A stretch of DNA of 64,000 nucleotides from contig CM048850.1 of NCBI GenBank assembly GCA_026545225.1, positions 24,726,297-24,790,296 on the forward strand. Direction: 5' to 3'. Under the pieces are notes generated by a model, which worked only from the letters and a program-made list of their open reading frames with translations, was not told where the DNA came from and did not search any database. The position numbers were made by a program, and so were the translations under genes. The DNA comes from Cornus controversa (lineage: Eukaryota; Streptophyta; Magnoliopsida; Cornales; Cornaceae). Positions 1 to 11,458 of this stretch are shown here, in pieces. Each line of letters opens with the position of its first letter. The first letter of the stretch is position 1.

Positions 1-513
1 GAGAAACCCCATCCCTCTCTTTCCTTTTTTCGCTCAAGACCTTTCAAAGACAAAAATGGAGAGGTGATTCTTGGGGTTGAAGTGTATTATTATTGGGATG
101 TGCTATCTATAGTTAATTTCCATTTTAATACATGTAAGCTAGTTTCCACATATATGTATTTCTTTTATTATTATTACTGTAGTATTTTACTGTAACTTGA
201 ACCTTGTCCTCTGGTGACAATTAAAATGCACAATATTGACCATTTCACCCAGCTTTGGAGTTTTGAACCTCTCATGATCATGTTTAATTGTGTTAGTTAA
301 TTATATTGCTGCAATATATTTTCAGTGATTTTGTTTCTTTGCTTAATTCCTCAGCAAAATACTTGTGTTCCTTCAATTTCCACTATATATGTCCAAAAAT
401 ATATAAAGAGAGCAGCCCAGAAAGCTAGTGGGTGCGTCCATGGAAGGATCAATTAACCTTCTTGTTTCATTATTAGAAGGCGGTTTTGAATCAACATGTA
501 TCAACTGTCACCG

Positions 514-552
<39 letters not shown>
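514..552. repeat. (TA)n microsatellite
   Basis: Uninterrupted TA dinucleotides for about 39 bases. Similar tracts recur through the window, for example at 3013, 3412, 4964, 15707 and 42825. Confidence 0.95.
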
Positions 553-553
<1 letters not shown>

Positions 554-715
554 CTTACCAATTGGGTATCATTTACTTTCTACTTTAGGAGAGATCACTA
601 GCCTTTAATTAGTACCATATATATATCCTAATAATGAAAAATGCAAATCTCTTCCTTTTGAGATTGGAATATATGGTTTAAGGAACAGTGTTTTCCCATT
701 TTGGAAGTGGAAAAT

Positions 716-836
716 GGATCATCTCCGGTCAAATCTTTCTCGTGAACTCTGCAGAACTCAATTTTGTGATTCAGATTCAGCTAAAGGTTAAAGTATGTGG
801 AGTTCATGAGAGAGAGATTTTGCTGGAAATGATCCT
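716..836. mobile_element. Short MITE, GGATCATCTC family, copy 1
   Basis: The left end ggatcatctccggtcaaatc is answered in inverted form by gattttgctggaaatgatcc at the right. The interior (aactctgcag, caattttgtgattcagattcag) matches copies at 4022-4685 and 14393-14615. There is no coding potential. The class is inferred from size and inverted ends. Confidence 0.6.
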
Positions 837-1372
837 CGTCTAGACTATTGGGAGCATTCATAATCGTTTGAAATATGGTTAGTTTTATACTTATAACTAC
901 CTAATCCGGCCAAAGAAGTATTACTTGTTTCTAAATTAAAACTGGTTTCAAATTTGTAAATGGTTTTCTTTGAAAAATATATTATTATATGATTTGGGAC
1001 TATGTGGTTGCGTCAATCACAAATTGTTACACAATCAAAATGTTAAATAAAGTTAACGTACACATTTAGTTGGTCGAGACCATGTAGCACCGAATTGTGT
1101 AATAATTTGTACACATTTAGTTGGTCGAGAGCATTTAACAATATGTCGGTTTCTTAACTATAAATCTTGGAAAGATTGGGATTGGGATTGGGATGTGACC
1201 GGAAAGAACAGCATAATAAGAGTCACATGGAGGTGTTTCAGGTAGTACTGAATGATGGTAACTTCCCCTACACACAACATTTTTATAAAACCCTAATTAT
1301 TCAGTCACTCCCAATTAAGTACTCCAAGTGCCCTTCTTTATTACTGTCATGCGTATGCTTATATCCTTTGAC

Positions 1373-1378
<6 letters not shown>

Positions 1379-1447
<69 letters not shown>
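1379..1447. repeat. Compound (CT)n(TA)n microsatellite
   Basis: About 35 bases of CT followed directly by about 35 bases of TA. Confidence 0.95.
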
Positions 1448-1450
<3 letters not shown>

Positions 1451-2413
1451 CAACCAGAAAGAAGCAAGCATTGACTTAATTCCTTGTCTCCTAGGATTCT
1501 CTTATGTTAATCAACTCTCTCTGTCTCTCCAAAGTTTGAGTTATGAGGAGAGAGGACACGCTCAATGAGTATGTCGTTTGGAAAGTTCCATTGCTTGAGA
1601 GGGACTTCCAGGCTTGACTTCACCACAAGTAAATAAGCTATATATCCACTTTAACAGCAGTATATATATATATACATACATATATATACACACACACTGA
1701 CAGACACACACACACACATACGTTCTAATATTTCAAACCCATCACAGAATTTTCACTCCTATACTAAAATTGGACGGCTCTCTTCAATCACAATCTTAAA
1801 CAAATGCAGATTTCTATCTACATGGCAGCTAGCTTCTTTGGCTTTAGAAGCTTTGTTTCTTGTAGGTATGTAATTATAATTGATATAATATATATAACAG
1901 CTGCATTTAGAGTATATGTGTGTGTGTATATATATATAGATATAAATATTGTTCCTTCCGAGCTAGCTATATAACAATTTTTTGATGTTACTCTTTCTTC
2001 GTTTCCTTGCTTTCATGAATGGTTAAAGCTGATCGATTACTTGCTGCAATATTACAGTAAGTTATATTGTATAGCTCTTTTTTACTTACTTCCTTTCATG
2101 AATATATGGTTAAAACTTGGGAGCTAGCTTTGAAGTTCGATCTATAGGTAAAGATAATTTCTACTTTTATTTTATTTCTTTATTTTTGGGTAGGTAACTG
2201 GAGAGGGGTTTTAATTTATATATATATATATCAATTCTTGTTGAGACTTCATACTCTTTATTGTTATGCATGACAATAATGAAACATGAGCAGACTAGGC
2301 GACTTGTTTGATTCAGTTTTTTTTTTTTTTTAATTTAAAAAAACATATTTTTAAAAAATAAAAAATTATTTTTAGAGTACTATAAAAGACACCAGGTTTT
2401 CGTTATTGTCGAG

Positions 2414-2896
2414 AAATAATACTTGTGTCAAAAATTGCTTTGACACTCCTAAGATGTGATTCAACCGGCCCTAACACTCCTTTCCGCCAAAACTACCATT
2501 CTTTTTTCTTTTTGTTTTCTTTTTCCTTTTCTCTCTTTCTACTTATTATCACTTTCCCTCTCTCATTTATTGGGAATATAAATTTAAAATGTTACTTTGT
2601 ATATTCTTATATATTATTATATTATATATATTTTTTATATATCATTATTGTGTATATTTTTATATGTATATATAATATGATAATATATAAGAATTTACAA
2701 AATAACATTTCAAATTTATATTCCTAGTTAATGAGAGAGGGAAAGGGATAAAAGGTAGAGAGAAAAATAAAAGGTGAAAAGAGAGAGAAGGAAAAAGAAA
2801 AGGAAAAAAAAAGTAAAGAAGGATAATTTTGGTAGAAAGAGGTGTTCCGGCTCGTTAAACTAAACTTCGGAGTAATTTATGACACAAGTATTATTT
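2414..2896. mobile_element. Foldback element with arms of about 230 bp
   Basis: The left arm, beginning aaataatacttgtgtca, returns inverted at the right end as tgacacaagtattattt. The match continues through a CT-rich block, then tttccctctctcatt and a TA-rich centre, so nearly the whole unit is two inverted arms. The 9-mer gagaaataa occurs at both borders (2411-2419, 2899-2907), overlapping the TIR on the left. It could be a target duplication, but the exact ends are uncertain. No transposase is present. Long arms with a 9-base duplication would suit a Mutator-like element; this is inference. Confidence 0.65.
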
Positions 2897-3009
2897 GTGA
2901 GAAATAAAAGAAAACAGGCCCAGTAGTTCATCCTTATTTCCTCTGTAAAGTAGTATTTCCATAAGACTGAAGTTAATTACCCCAACACAATAAGCTAGCT
3001 TTTATTGCC

Positions 3010-3012
<3 letters not shown>

Positions 3013-3052
<40 letters not shown>
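3013..3052. repeat. (TA)n microsatellite
   Basis: About 40 bases of uninterrupted TA. Confidence 0.95.
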
Positions 3053-3054
<2 letters not shown>

Positions 3055-3409
3055 CATCTTTTGTTCAGTTTGCTAATTAATTTGAAATTGTTTCTATAGG
3101 AAGGGATTAAAGACCCTTAGACATTTGTTATGGTATATGGACATTGTTATCCGAGCACTTCAAAGTAATGTCACTTTGTTTGATTGCATAGTCCAAAGGT
3201 TCAATTTTGAAAGTCAAACCAGTTGTGTGTGAGTTGTAAAATTTATATATATATATACACACACTACGGCATTATTACGTACCGTGATTGTTAAATAAAG
3301 TGATTTTAAACCGTAAATAACAAAGATATTTTAAATCACAGAATTACTTTTTTAATTACTTTTGACTATTAAATTATCCTATTTGTCTTCCTATACCAAG
3401 CTCAAATTG

Positions 3410-3411
<2 letters not shown>

Positions 3412-3464
<53 letters not shown>
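3412..3464. repeat. Compound (TA)n(TG)n microsatellite
   Basis: About 38 bases of TA followed by about 15 bases of TG. Confidence 0.95.
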
Positions 3465-3892
3465 GAATAAAGGGATGTAGAGAGATAGGCTCGACAAGCT
3501 AGGCCACAACCTAACAAGTAGTAACCGTGGACTAGAGTTAAGAGAGACATTAGGAAAGGAAAGCCCAAGAAGCTAGTGAGAGAAGTACTAGCTAGGTTCA
3601 TAGCAACGGCTAGGCCCAATTGCAGGTAGGCAGGCCCATTGCGTGTATTCAAAAAGAAGTTAGCCGTTGTTATGGAGGCAAACTTATTGTATAAGCATTG
3701 TTGTATTCCAACCGTCAAAATCCACTCGAGGAAATGGGATGCTTCAAGTGATGGTAAACTATTTATCCTATAGCACCAACTCTTTTTTTTGTCTTTTTTC
3801 TTTTTCCTTTTCTCAAATAACTCATGCAACCAGTTTGCTTCTATTGAATCTAATTATGAGTTAAAATTAAGGGAAAAAGTTTTATAAGGTCA

Positions 3893-4005
3893 CCATTCAT
3901 TCTAAAATAGAAAATAGATTCGATTTAATTCGAAAATGAAAAAAATGATCAAATTATAAATCATTTTTCATTTTTTTCAAAAGGAGTTTCATTTTAGAAT
4001 GAAGT
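3893..4005. mobile_element. Small foldback element (MITE-like)
   Basis: attcattctaaaat at the left is answered by attttagaatgaa at the right, with an AT-rich loop. No coding content, and no clear target duplication. Confidence 0.45.
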
Positions 4006-4021
4006 TCCATGACACGAAAAT

Positions 4022-4685
4022 GCATCATCTTTAGCTTAATCTCTCTTCAGAACTCCGCAGACCTCAATTCTGTAGTTCAAATTCAGCCACATCATCATCT
4101 TGTTAAACTAAATGTTGAAATTTATGTTAGAACTGAATTGATAAGTAGTAAATAGACCTATTAATGAATCGGATTTTGATCCGAATCCAAGCCAATAATT
4201 ATAATATAGATTGAAAAATTCAATCCGATAATCCGTTAGTGATCTGAATCCGATAATCCGTTTACTAAACAAACCGGATATAGATTATGATCGATCCGAT
4301 CCAATATAATATAATATATAATTATATTATATTATCTAATGCTATAATATATAATATTTACATATTACTAAAATACTTTTATCATTATTTTCTTTTCTTT
4401 TTCTTCCTTCTCTCATTTTATCTCTCTTTATTATTTTTTTCTTAAATAAAAATTCGAGTAATTAGGATATGGATTGGAACATTCAATCTGATAATCGGTT
4501 AGTGATCCGAATCCGATAATCTGTTAGCTCAAAAAATCTGATATGGAATATGGTTGATCTGGTCCGAATCTGATCTGTTTACAAGCTTAGTGGTAAAATT
4601 GAATAAGATGATGACGTTGCTAAATTTGGACTACAGATTGAAGTCTGCAGAGTTTAGGACAGAGATTTAACTAAAGAGGATCCTT
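4022..4685. mobile_element. MITE, GGATCATCTC family, copy 2, split by an insertion
   Basis: The ends match the copies at 716-836 and 14393-14615: left aatctctcttcagaactccg, right inverted taaatctctgtcctaaactc. The halves are separated by the element at 4153-4588. Without that insert this copy would be about 230 bp, the size of the 14393 copy. Confidence 0.65.
4153..4588. mobile_element. hAT-like MITE nested inside another MITE
   Basis: Similar inverted ends (left tagacctattaatgaatcgg, right inverted aagcttgtaaacagatcaga) enclose repeats of the type gatccgaatccgataatc. It is flanked by agtagtaaa and agtggtaaa (4144-4152 and 4589-4597), which fits an 8-base hAT target duplication with one change. 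It interrupts the MITE at 4022-4685, so it arrived later. Confidence 0.65.
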
Positions 4686-4960
4686 GTCCGACATGACACA
4701 GTTCGTATTATTACTTATGTGAACTTGAACTCTCAACCTTTCACTTTGAAGAAATATCCTCAAACTTTTTGGCAAAAACTTGTTGAATACAACAATTCTG
4801 CCTCCTACCTCTGCAACAAAAATACGATCCCCAATTTTCAACTTGAATATGGCAATGTTGATGTTATCAATTATCCTTCCATCTAGTAAACAATATCATA
4901 GAACTGCATCTTTTATCCTCCCTTTGACAGTTTGCTTGGATCTCAATGATGTTGTATCTA

Positions 4961-4963
<3 letters not shown>

Positions 4964-5006
<43 letters not shown>
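4964..5006. repeat. (TA)n microsatellite
   Basis: About 43 bases of uninterrupted TA. Confidence 0.95.
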
Positions 5007-5012
<6 letters not shown>

Positions 5013-5563
5013 GTCTATGTTACTTGATTGCATAACTTACAATAATGTTTTCCTATGTAATTTTAACAAGAAAATGGAGCATGAAAGTAAACAGAAAAGA
5101 AAATTGGGAGCTATATGTAGTGGTAAACTTGCAATGAGTTAAGAAAAAGACAGAAAATATATTTCTCATACTATTAATAAATTTCACGACAAATTACATA
5201 CAAACACATGAGAAAATAATCTACCGCAGGCATAATTAAGTAGCACATGTGGCTCTCAGATCATGGGCTACTTAATAATGGCCATTACAGTCAACCAATA
5301 TTGCTGTAATTCCAAGTTCCTACAACAGCACACTCAGCTCCACAGTCCAATTTTCTCTCACTAGAAATAGTAAAGTTTCTGGCTGACTATATAGTTTGGT
5401 AGTATATATATATCTATTAATTTAACACTAAGAGGGATATGTATATCTATATCCAGAGGCTGAACAGTTAAAGTAGGTCACATTGTTTCACCTTTTTTTT
5501 ATGTACATATTGACTGAAATTCCTATCATCAGTATGTACTTTGATCACTCTAATAGGGTGGTT

Positions 5564-7168
5564 CTATAATTTCCACAGATCGATTTGGCAAGTAGAGGCT
5601 GCTGATGTAGAGGCATTTTGTGGTGCCAATTCTTGCTTGTTCAAGTGGCGGACAAGCATACTCGTATTGTGATCAGTACTGGCATGAAACCCATTGGCTG
5701 CAGCTGCATTTGAGTATTCATGATGAGCTTGTTGTAATTTGGAAACATTGTCTTCTTGGCTGAGTTGAGAGGCAACAAACTTGTCGAGGACTCGCCAATC
5801 TGTGACTTGATCATCCACTGCTTGCTCATTGTGATCAATATGAATGTTGCCATACATGGAATGGAAGTTGTGGTGGTCATGATGGACTACTTGTTGGATA
5901 TGTTCTTCTTGTGTAGTACCATATGGAAGAAGCACAGAGGTGGGAGCTGTACTTTGCAGGAGTTTTGGGCTCTCTAAAAGTGGGAGGTGGATGAGGTGGT
6001 GTTCATGGGGGATTTGGTTATACTGTAAATGATCCATCTCCTTCTTGCATGAATAGGGATGGTGGTGGTAAGTCATCACATTATTAGACTGAGAAGTTTG
6101 CTTTGGCGAATCCAACTCCGGCATGAATGATACTTGATCTTCATACCAACTAATTGGTGATTCATGGTCACTCATTTTGCGCACACTTGTTATTCTCTTC
6201 TTGAATACCCTACAAACAACCCAACCTTCTTCCTGTTTTTAAAACACCAAAATAACATCACCAATTTGCATAATATATATATATATAGGTACTCCCAGGA
6301 CAAATCAGAGCATGATACATAAGCAAGTGTGTCAGGTTTATTTCAAAATTTGCTCGTACATTAAGCTCTGATTGGCAAGAACCAATGGTTCTGGGAGTAC
6401 CTGATTAGGCCTTTGGGAGCCCCTCTTGAATGGGAATGTGTACAAATGTAGCTCAATGCTATGCAGAAGACAAAAGTGGAAACTACGATAGCACAATGCT
6501 ATACAAGATAGTAATAAGAAGTCTTTAAGTTAAATGTTCAAACAATTTATAAACATTTGAAGTTAAAAATTTGTGTCAACATATCCAAGAAAATTTAAAT
6601 GAAAATTTGGTAAATTAGGGTTGAGAAAACTTGCCTGAGGAGTACCATTTTCGTCGGTTTCAAGCCGGTACTCGTGCATAATCCAATCTGACTTCTGTCC
6701 ATTCGGGGCTCGACCTTTATAAAAGACTAAGGTCTTCCTCATCCCAATCAAGTCATGCTTAGAGTAGATGGCCTTGTCCCTTCCTGTTGCTTTCCAAAAC
6801 CCTGCTGCTGTTGCTCTATTTGTTCGAGTTCCAGTCGGATACTTCTTATCTTTATGGCTAAAAAAGTACCATTCATTTTGCTCTTCTGTTCCTATTCTGC
6901 ATAATTCTGTTCAAATTGGAAAATTTTAACAGATCAAAAATAATTAGAGTAGTTATATATATATATATATATTGATCAGGGGAGTATTAATTGTGGTCTT
7001 AGTGATACCTTGAAGATCCCATGGCTCAATTTTGTAGAGATCAACATCTCTAATGACATCTAGGTCAATCCTTCTGCAATTAATCTTTTTCCTAAGGTAG
7101 TAATCCACAAGTTCTTCATCTGTGGGATGAAACCGAAAACCAGGAGGAACATTTGAGAAGGTATTCAT
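5564..7168 (-). CDS. VND: NAC transcription factor, VND clade
   Basis: Three exons on the minus strand: 7168-7009, 6906-6635 and 6232-5564, giving 366 residues with phases that join cleanly. Residues 8-157 form the NAC domain: [21 protein letters not shown] (A), [13 protein letters not shown] (B), [21 protein letters not shown] (C), a D region with GRDKAIY and [20 protein letters not shown], and [13 protein letters not shown] (E). The C-terminal half has [11 protein letters not shown] (227-237), [13 protein letters not shown] (289-301) and the ending CQIDLWKL, which I associate with the VND1-VND3 group rather than VND6 or VND7. VND proteins are nuclear master switches of tracheary-element differentiation and secondary-wall synthesis, acting upstream of MYB46/MYB83-type genes; that function is transferred from the family. 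Intron 1 is GT-AG. Intron 2 (6634-6233) has a GC donor, cag|gcaagt, and carries a MITE. A 5'UTR intron is proposed separately. No break was found. Confidence 0.93.
6288..6401. mobile_element. MITE inside NAC intron 2
   Basis: ggtactcccagga at the left returns as ttctgggagtacc at the right, with caaatcagagc and gctctgattgg as further inverted blocks. It is 114 bp and lies wholly within intron 2, clear of both splice sites. No convincing target duplication is visible. Confidence 0.65.
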
Positions 7169-7747
7169 TTTCTACCACTTAGGAATGAACTGAGACCTGC
7201 AATTCATTTAGCATACTCAATCCATCAGTTAATCATATATATACCAAAGTTTTAATTTGAATAATACACTCATATTAACACTAACTGAAGATGTACAATC
7301 TTTTGAGTGAAATATGAAGTATATATGATGTAACCAGCTGAGGTTCTGCTCTTTAATTACAATAATTATTTTTGGGTTAGATTAAATTATTATATATAAG
7401 TAGAATATATAAGAAATGAATATATAATGAATATGTAATTTGTATCACATATGAGGATTAGTTAATGTTCAACTGATAGTCCATATTATTCTGAAGGTGT
7501 GGTGTTAGATATATAGGTTCATTTTTTGTTGCAGACAACAGGAAAAAAGAGAAGAAAGAATAATTTAAGGAGGCAAACACCAAGGAAAATAAACTAATTG
7601 GATGGACATGGAAAATCATCCAAACAGTACTTTCTATCATTTTAGTCATACATTTTGTTCAAAGGAAATGTTTCAGAATATATATATATTTTTAAATTTT
7701 CATTTCCAGTAGGTTGTCTCTACAATACTTTAACTTTGAAAAGTTAG

Positions 7748-7950
7748 TGTATGTTTGGTTCAGTTTTTTGAGAACATTTTTCTATTTTTTAGAATACTAA
7801 AAAACAGAAAATAATATAAAATTTTGTCTAGTTGACAAATTTCTGAAAACTCAGTTAATGAAAAGTTGTTTTTTATAGTTCTCTAAAAACAATTATCTAT
7901 TTTTGAGTTTTTAAGAACTGTTTTCAAAAAGCTTAACCAAACTCAGCCTT
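7748..7950. mobile_element. TTTGGTT foldback element, with a partial relative beside it
   Basis: The left end atgtttggttcag is matched in inverted form by gcttaaccaaactcag at the right. A related but incomplete stretch beginning ctgtttggtttaa follows at about 7983-8130. Both are AT-rich and non-coding. The family is not identified. Confidence 0.45.
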
Positions 7951-9431
7951 AAGATTTCAAAATACTAGTACAAAATACTTAGGTCTGTTTGGTTTAATTT
8001 TTCTAAAACCAAAAAACAATTTTTAGAGAATTATAATGGCAGCTCTTTGAAAATAGACAGTCTTTTAACTAGTTTTCTGTACTTTTAGTTCTCAAAAAAT
8101 AAATAAAGAATGTTCTCAGAATACTAGAAATGAATTACAATTCTCATGAAAGAGAGGCAAGGAAAAGGGAATTGGTTCTATATCTCTATAAAAACAGAAT
8201 TGAAATAAACATGTCATGAAGAGGAAAAGAACACAAAGCCTAAATTTGTCAAATAGGCATATTCTTATGTCTATTTGACCCTATCCTCAAACAGGAGAGG
8301 AGGGGTTCGAGCCCGATGTGAAAGGAAAAAAAAAGAAAAAAAAAAGACATACAATAAATCTTAAATTGACATAACAAAAAAAAAAAAAGGAAAAAAAAGA
8401 AGAAAAAAAAAGTGGCAATAAATATTGTTATCTCTTGAGGATTCACCCAATGATACATCTATGCAAGCATCTTAATGAAGACAAATGAATGGAACCATAC
8501 ATGTTTCAAGCATTACTTGGATGAGTATTAATTTTCATAAAATAAATGATAAATTAATTAAAAATATAATCAATTTAGCTATTAGTTTTACCAGATAAAC
8601 AGTATTCATCTTAATTAATATCTAGCTATTAGTTTTACCAAATACAAATGTATGTGTAATTTATTGAATTAAGACATAATGGACCACTAAGAATTCTAGA
8701 TCAATACTCCTTTATTCATTTCACAAAGAGATATTTCTTGTGAGTGTAATACATGTGTTAACTATGAGTACTTATGACTGAACAATATATATATATATAT
8801 ATATAACACTTGTGTCCCTTTGATAATTAAGCATGAGATGGTGATGGTGATCGATCATCATAATAGATGTGATAACCACGCATACATATATGCGATATGG
8901 CTAGCATCACATATATGTAAATGCAATCAATAATATCAATTATAATGCCACTCATTGTGATTCATATCATCATATTGGTTCCTTCAGAGGATAAAAAATT
9001 TAAATCATGACATTCATTTTTTTCCCTCTAAGTAAGAATATATTAAACAAAGAAAAGACTATCTCATTAATTTGTCAAATAAAGAGAAAACATAAAATCA
9101 ATGCAAATAAAAAGAAAAAGAAGAAGAAGAAGAGGAGGAGGAAGAAGAAGAAAGAAATAGAAGAACTTGTCATAGGATAAATTAGTGAAGTCCATGACCA
9201 AAATATAATTTACATATATATGTATATATGTAAGTCACAATTAACCTTAGAAATTAATGGATGGAAATGTTTAATATATCAACCTTTTGTAATAAAAGAG
9301 AACACATTTGTAAAACACAGATTTTTTTTTTCAGATCATAGATCTGCTAAAACAAGATTCCAGTCCAACCGGCCACTATCACCTGATCAACATCAAGTTC
9401 TCAAATTAATCAAAATCCATATACACACACA

Positions 9432-9438
9432 GATATAC

Positions 9439-9488
<50 letters not shown>
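9432..9488. repeat. Compound (TA)n(GA)n microsatellite
   Basis: TA dinucleotides run straight into GA dinucleotides. It lies in the proposed 5'UTR intron of the NAC gene. Confidence 0.9.
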
Positions 9489-9829
9489 CTCACTGATGAA
9501 GCAACAATTACTGATCCTTAATTTGTCAATCAACAGCTAGATCTGGGTAGAGAGGATCTTTCTTCAACAATGAAATACCATGTTGTCCAACAAATACAGA
9601 TTGAAACTATAAGTTTTCTCCAACACTACGGGAGAGGCTGCTAAATCATACAAATAACAAAAAACAACAATTGTACGTCCTCGGGACTTGAACCCCAACT
9701 TACTCTCTCTCTCTCTAGCTAGAAAGTAGTACTGTAGTAAGGTTGTCGAGTTGTCGGATCAGATCCCAAGGAGGACTGTGATGAAACAAAAAAAGGAAAG
9801 GCTGAGGAACGCAAGAATGGGTAACAAGT

Positions 9830-10300
9830 GGGGTTATATATATAAACATGAGAGAGAGAGAGCTAGAGAGAGAGAGAGAAACCCTAATGATGAATGATTA
9901 TTATGTTACTAGCTTAGATTTCATGTGCTTTCACTGTCTCTCATTGTCTGATTGAGCTGAATTGGTGGGAAAGTTTTTTGGGCGGGAAAAAAGGGCGAGA
10001 AACTGGCTGAGAGAGAGAAAGGGCTGCGTAGGGGCAACTGCCACCTCCACCACCCGAAACTGACAGAGACCCTTACAGGAGAATGTTCTGTTTCAGAAGT
10101 TATTGATCGAAGTGCATATTTTGAGGTAGCTTTAGATAGATAGATAGATAGAGATAGATAGAGAGAGAGGGGTAAACGAAGGAAGGACGTTAAACGAAGG
10201 AAGGACGTCAAAGGAGTTAACGGCACAGACCAATCACGCACCTTACTTAAAGCCTCGAGAAGACCCCCAAAGAGAACCAATAAACTATTCAAGGATTTTT
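9830..10300 (-). promoter_or_regulatory. Candidate promoter of the NAC gene
   Basis: Read on the minus strand, a ttatatatataa TATA-like palindrome (about 9834-9845) stands downstream of long CT/GA tracts and upstream of a pyrimidine-rich leader (ccttactacagtactacttt) that reaches the proposed splice donor at 9703. Further upstream are an inverted CCAAT box (gattggtc), two ACGTC/TGACG-type sites and an 18-bp tandem duplication. The arrangement resembles a plant TATA promoter with GA-rich initiator DNA. The distance from the coding exon makes the assignment provisional. Confidence 0.35.
10133..10208. repeat. GATA/GA tract and 18-bp tandem duplication
   Basis: A GATA-rich tract and a short GA run are followed by taaacgaaggaaggacgt repeated exactly twice (10173-10190 and 10191-10208). 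Each duplicate carries gacgt, so the duplication doubles a possible bZIP half-site. Confidence 0.9.
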
Positions 10301-10600
10301 GGTTGTGACGTAATGGAACAGTCCTCCAATGAACCAAATGATTTGCGCCAGTGTAGCAAGGAAAATAACTTAAAATAGTCACCCTTTTACTGCATAATGG
10401 AATTGGAAAAAAAGAAAAGCAAACTTGCTCAACAAGAATTCCGTCATTCTCAAGTTTAGGGAGAGTTAGATATCCGTAATTTTTCTTTCGCATATGAAAA
10501 TTTTATTTTCATATCTGAATTCGAAACTTCCAAATCATAATAGAGGAATCTTACTGTTACATCAAGAAAATTGTTATTCAAATATAATAGATTAATCAAA

Positions 10601-10680
10601 ATGGTTAGCCGAGAGCTTTTGTTGAGCTTCCACTTGAAATAACAATACTAATAGCATCAATAGAAGCCCTCGGCTGACCA
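10601..10680. mobile_element. Very short MITE-like hairpin
   Basis: ggttagccgagagctttt and agccctcggctgacc are inverted copies separated by about 45 bases. Non-coding; no target duplication was established. Confidence 0.45.
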
Positions 10681-11458
10681 CTTCGCCAGCCATGTCAGTG
10701 CTAATTGCATTGTCCTAATAGAAATAACAATATTTGTCGATCTTTATACCGGTGAGAAGTAATTTCCTCCACATTGGTGATGAGAAACCATCATTGATAT
10801 TGCATGATGATAGAATGACATGTGTTCTTTTTTTAAAATTCAAAAGTCTTAATTTCTCTCTTCTATTTAAATTTCAAAATGGATGTACATATACCATCGA
10901 TCTATCATTGTGCCACATCAATAGTGTAGATGAGATCAATCCCTCCTCAGTGGTGAGGAGGTAAGTATTATGTTGATGAAAAATAAAAAATGTTATGGTG
11001 ACTTTTCTGGATAAATTATTAGATGGTATTGAGTCACTTGCTGGTCCAATCTAATCAAAACTCACAAGTCACTCTATAAATCTTATTAATTTTTTACTAG
11101 TTCACTTTTTTTAGTTGGAGAGTTTTAATTATGCTAAACCACATAGTCTCCAGAACCATTTAATGGTTTCTCGATTTCTCTATCATAAGAGGAGTTGTTA
11201 GCATAGTATTTTACCTTCACAAATCTTCAATTTGTTTCAATTTAGTGGCCAATAGTAAAAATACATGATTCTTGTCATGAGAGACACCTATTAATAGCAT
11301 CACTCATGAAAATCACCCATTGTGAGGTCGAGCTTTTGACATTACATACATAATTATGTTTTTTTTGTTTGTTAAGGTAAGCCAACATATTGAATGAAGG
11401 ATATACAAGAAAGCTCCATAATTATGTATTAATACTCAAACTTATGTAATAAAAAGTA
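10681..11458. other. Intergenic DNA, no gene seen
   Basis: AT-rich sequence without recognisable coding content. Near 11355-11400 a T-rich run followed by gttaaggtaagccaacatattg resembles the A-rich 3' end of a LINE in reverse orientation, but it is too short to assign. Confidence 0.5.

Larger units (their letters stand above)
1..2413. other. AT-rich intergenic DNA, no gene seen
   Basis: No reading frame here has a recognisable domain; the longest (1167-1568) is largely a translated CT/TA microsatellite. The stretch holds two microsatellites, one small foldback element and many short TA runs. The left edge may cut a larger unit, but nothing in the first 100 bases identifies one. Confidence 0.7.
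2897..5563. other. AT-rich intergenic DNA downstream of the NAC gene
   Basis: No gene seen. It contains three TA microsatellites, a small foldback element and a composite MITE (4022-4685). The part next to 5563 should hold the NAC 3'UTR and poly(A) site; no signal there can be chosen with confidence. Confidence 0.6.
7197..9703 (-). other. NAC upstream region, proposed 5'UTR intron
   Basis: No coding region is visible for 2.5 kb upstream of the NAC start codon. On the minus strand the sequence gaattgcag|gtctcag (acceptor after 7197) lies 28 bases before the ATG, and a strong donor, agagagA|GTAAGTTGG, lies at 9704/9703 shortly downstream of a TATA box. Splicing these would link a short leader near 9.7-9.8 kb to the coding exon. 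This is inference from splice consensus only. The region also holds foldback elements, a purine-rich run near 9116-9155 and microsatellites. Confidence 0.35.

Noticed and set aside
1167-1568. 133-codon open frame
   Set aside because: Its middle is a translated CT/TA microsatellite (SLSLSL, YIYIYI).
1800-1870. Small hairpin agcttct...agaagct considered as a microRNA precursor
   Set aside because: The stem is only about seven pairs and no known plant microRNA sequence was recognised.
3374-3829. 151-codon open frame on the minus strand
   Set aside because: It ends in translated TG/TA repeat and has no recognisable motif.
9921-10493. 190-codon open frame on the minus strand
   Set aside because: No domain. 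The composition follows CT-rich and GATA-rich tracts, and it overlaps the candidate NAC promoter. Treated as a chance frame.
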